Source: CAZICM01 sp964537685 (GTDB taxonomy: Bacteria > Myxococcota_A > Polyangia > Polyangiales > Polyangiaceae). Taken from it: DNA of 64,000 nt. Below, in pieces: positions 63,627-64,000 of the stretch. Location of the stretch: the NCBI GenBank assembly GCA_964537685.1, contig CAZICM010000009.1:124001-188000 (forward strand), read 5' to 3'. The number at the start of each line of letters is the position of its first letter. The stretch's first letter is position 1. Made by a program: the position numbers and the translations under genes. The notes below the pieces were generated by a model. The model was not told where the DNA came from, made no database searches, and was given only the letters and a program-made list of their open reading frames with translations.

Positions 63627-64000
63627 CCGCGCCTGCGCACGGCTTTGCGGGCGGGTGGAGGCGGTCCGTCGAGGTAGGTGGACCACAGTTCGAGAATGCG
63701 CCGCTGTCCGGCGGAGAGCGCCCGGTTGACGGGCATATACCCCGAGGCATCAAAGAAGGAGGGAGCCGTTACCTCGAGGATTTTTCCGCGGAAGGCTTGG
63801 AATTTCATCGCGTCCCGGATAAAGCTCATGACAGGGAAGATCAAATGATACATACCAAAGACATCGTTAAAGACCCGCTGATTGACTTGATCGACGGTGG
63901 GATTGGTTTTTAGCCATTCTTCGAATTGGCGGGCCATCAGGTTATTGAAGGGCAGGACGCGAATGACGGTGAAAAATACATCGGCGATGGCGGGTGCGCT
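63623..64000 (-). CDS. Partial gene of unknown function, 5' end outside window
   Basis: The frame is open to the right edge: 125 visible codons with no start required at 63937. The N-terminal visible part is helical (DVFFTVIRVLPFNNLMARQFEEWLKTNP). A conserved-looking SFIRDAMKFQAFRGKILEVTAPSFFD and an Arg/Pro-rich tail (GPPPPARKAVRRRG) follow. No family recognised. Its stop overlaps the VTT gene start as ATGA, so it heads this coupled set. Confidence 0.7.
   Translation of the reverse strand, partial: SAPAIADVFFTVIRVLPFNNLMARQFEEWLKTNPTVDQVNQRVFNDVFGMYHLIFPVMSFIRDAMKFQAFRGKILEVTAPSFFDASGYMPVNRALSAGQRRILELWSTYLDGPPPPARKAVRRRG

Overview
The window looks like a chromosome segment of a Myxococcota (deltaproteobacterial, Polyangia-like) bacterium. 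Evidence: high GC by eye, three eukaryotic-type Ser/Thr kinases, an AgmX-like protein (MJ0042 zinc ribbon, GYF_2, TonB-like C-terminus), a DUF2330 protein ending in a MYXO-CTERM-like tail, several large lipoproteins, and an OmpA protein with thrombospondin type-3 repeats. No rRNA, tRNA, CRISPR array or canonical transposase was seen.

Layout. 1-8.2 kb: valS (3' end outside the window), a response regulator, an RluA-type pseudouridine synthase, hrcA, an extensin-like peptidase, a lipoprotein and a Fur-family regulator. 8.3-11.5 kb: a short complex I cluster (nuoI with an extra C-terminal Fe-S domain, nuoJ, nuoK), then an acyltransferase. 11.5-14.7 kb: a membrane-anchored kinase, a hemerythrin and a small exported protein. 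14.8-24.1 kb: two giant tandem DUF3857/transglutaminase-type proteins, the second without the catalytic Cys, coupled to murB. 24.1-28.6 kb: the AgmX-like protein, the OmpA/TSP3 protein and a lipoprotein. 28.7-35.0 kb: a cobalamin-dependent acyl-CoA mutase large subunit with isobutyryl-CoA mutase-type residues, a lipoprotein, a nitrilase-family hydrolase and a CrtI-like oxidoreductase.

35.0-38.3 kb is an accessory island on the minus strand. It holds a four-gene operon led by a PD-(D/E)XK nuclease-like protein with three unrecognised partners (the last frameshifted), then a nucleotidyltransferase plus a 64-residue partner flanked by a near-perfect 56-bp direct repeat. 38.3-46.2 kb: a Ser/Gly-rich lipoprotein, a siroheme nitrite/sulfite reductase, an orphan gene, a Rieske oxygenase and a UvrD-type helicase. 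46.2-49.6 kb: a lipoprotein and a coupled kinase pair, punctuated by two copies of an element with a conserved core but covarying stems; this is the most unusual feature of the window. 49.8-59.3 kb: a CxxxY-type ccmE, a formylglycine-enzyme-like lipoprotein, a small frameshifted gene, the DUF2330 protein, a pentaheme cytochrome-TPR protein and an isovaleryl-CoA-dehydrogenase-type enzyme. 59.2-64.0 kb: rsmE and prmA (GTGA overlap), a TPR-like exported protein, and an ATGA-coupled set of a protein of unknown function (cut by the window edge), a VTT/DedA-type membrane protein and a zinc metalloprotease-like protein.

Themes: envelope and secreted proteins dominate. Heme handling (ccmE) sits near a multiheme cytochrome. 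Branched acyl-CoA metabolism is represented by the mutase and the dehydrogenase. All assignments come from reading the sequence; no database search was run.
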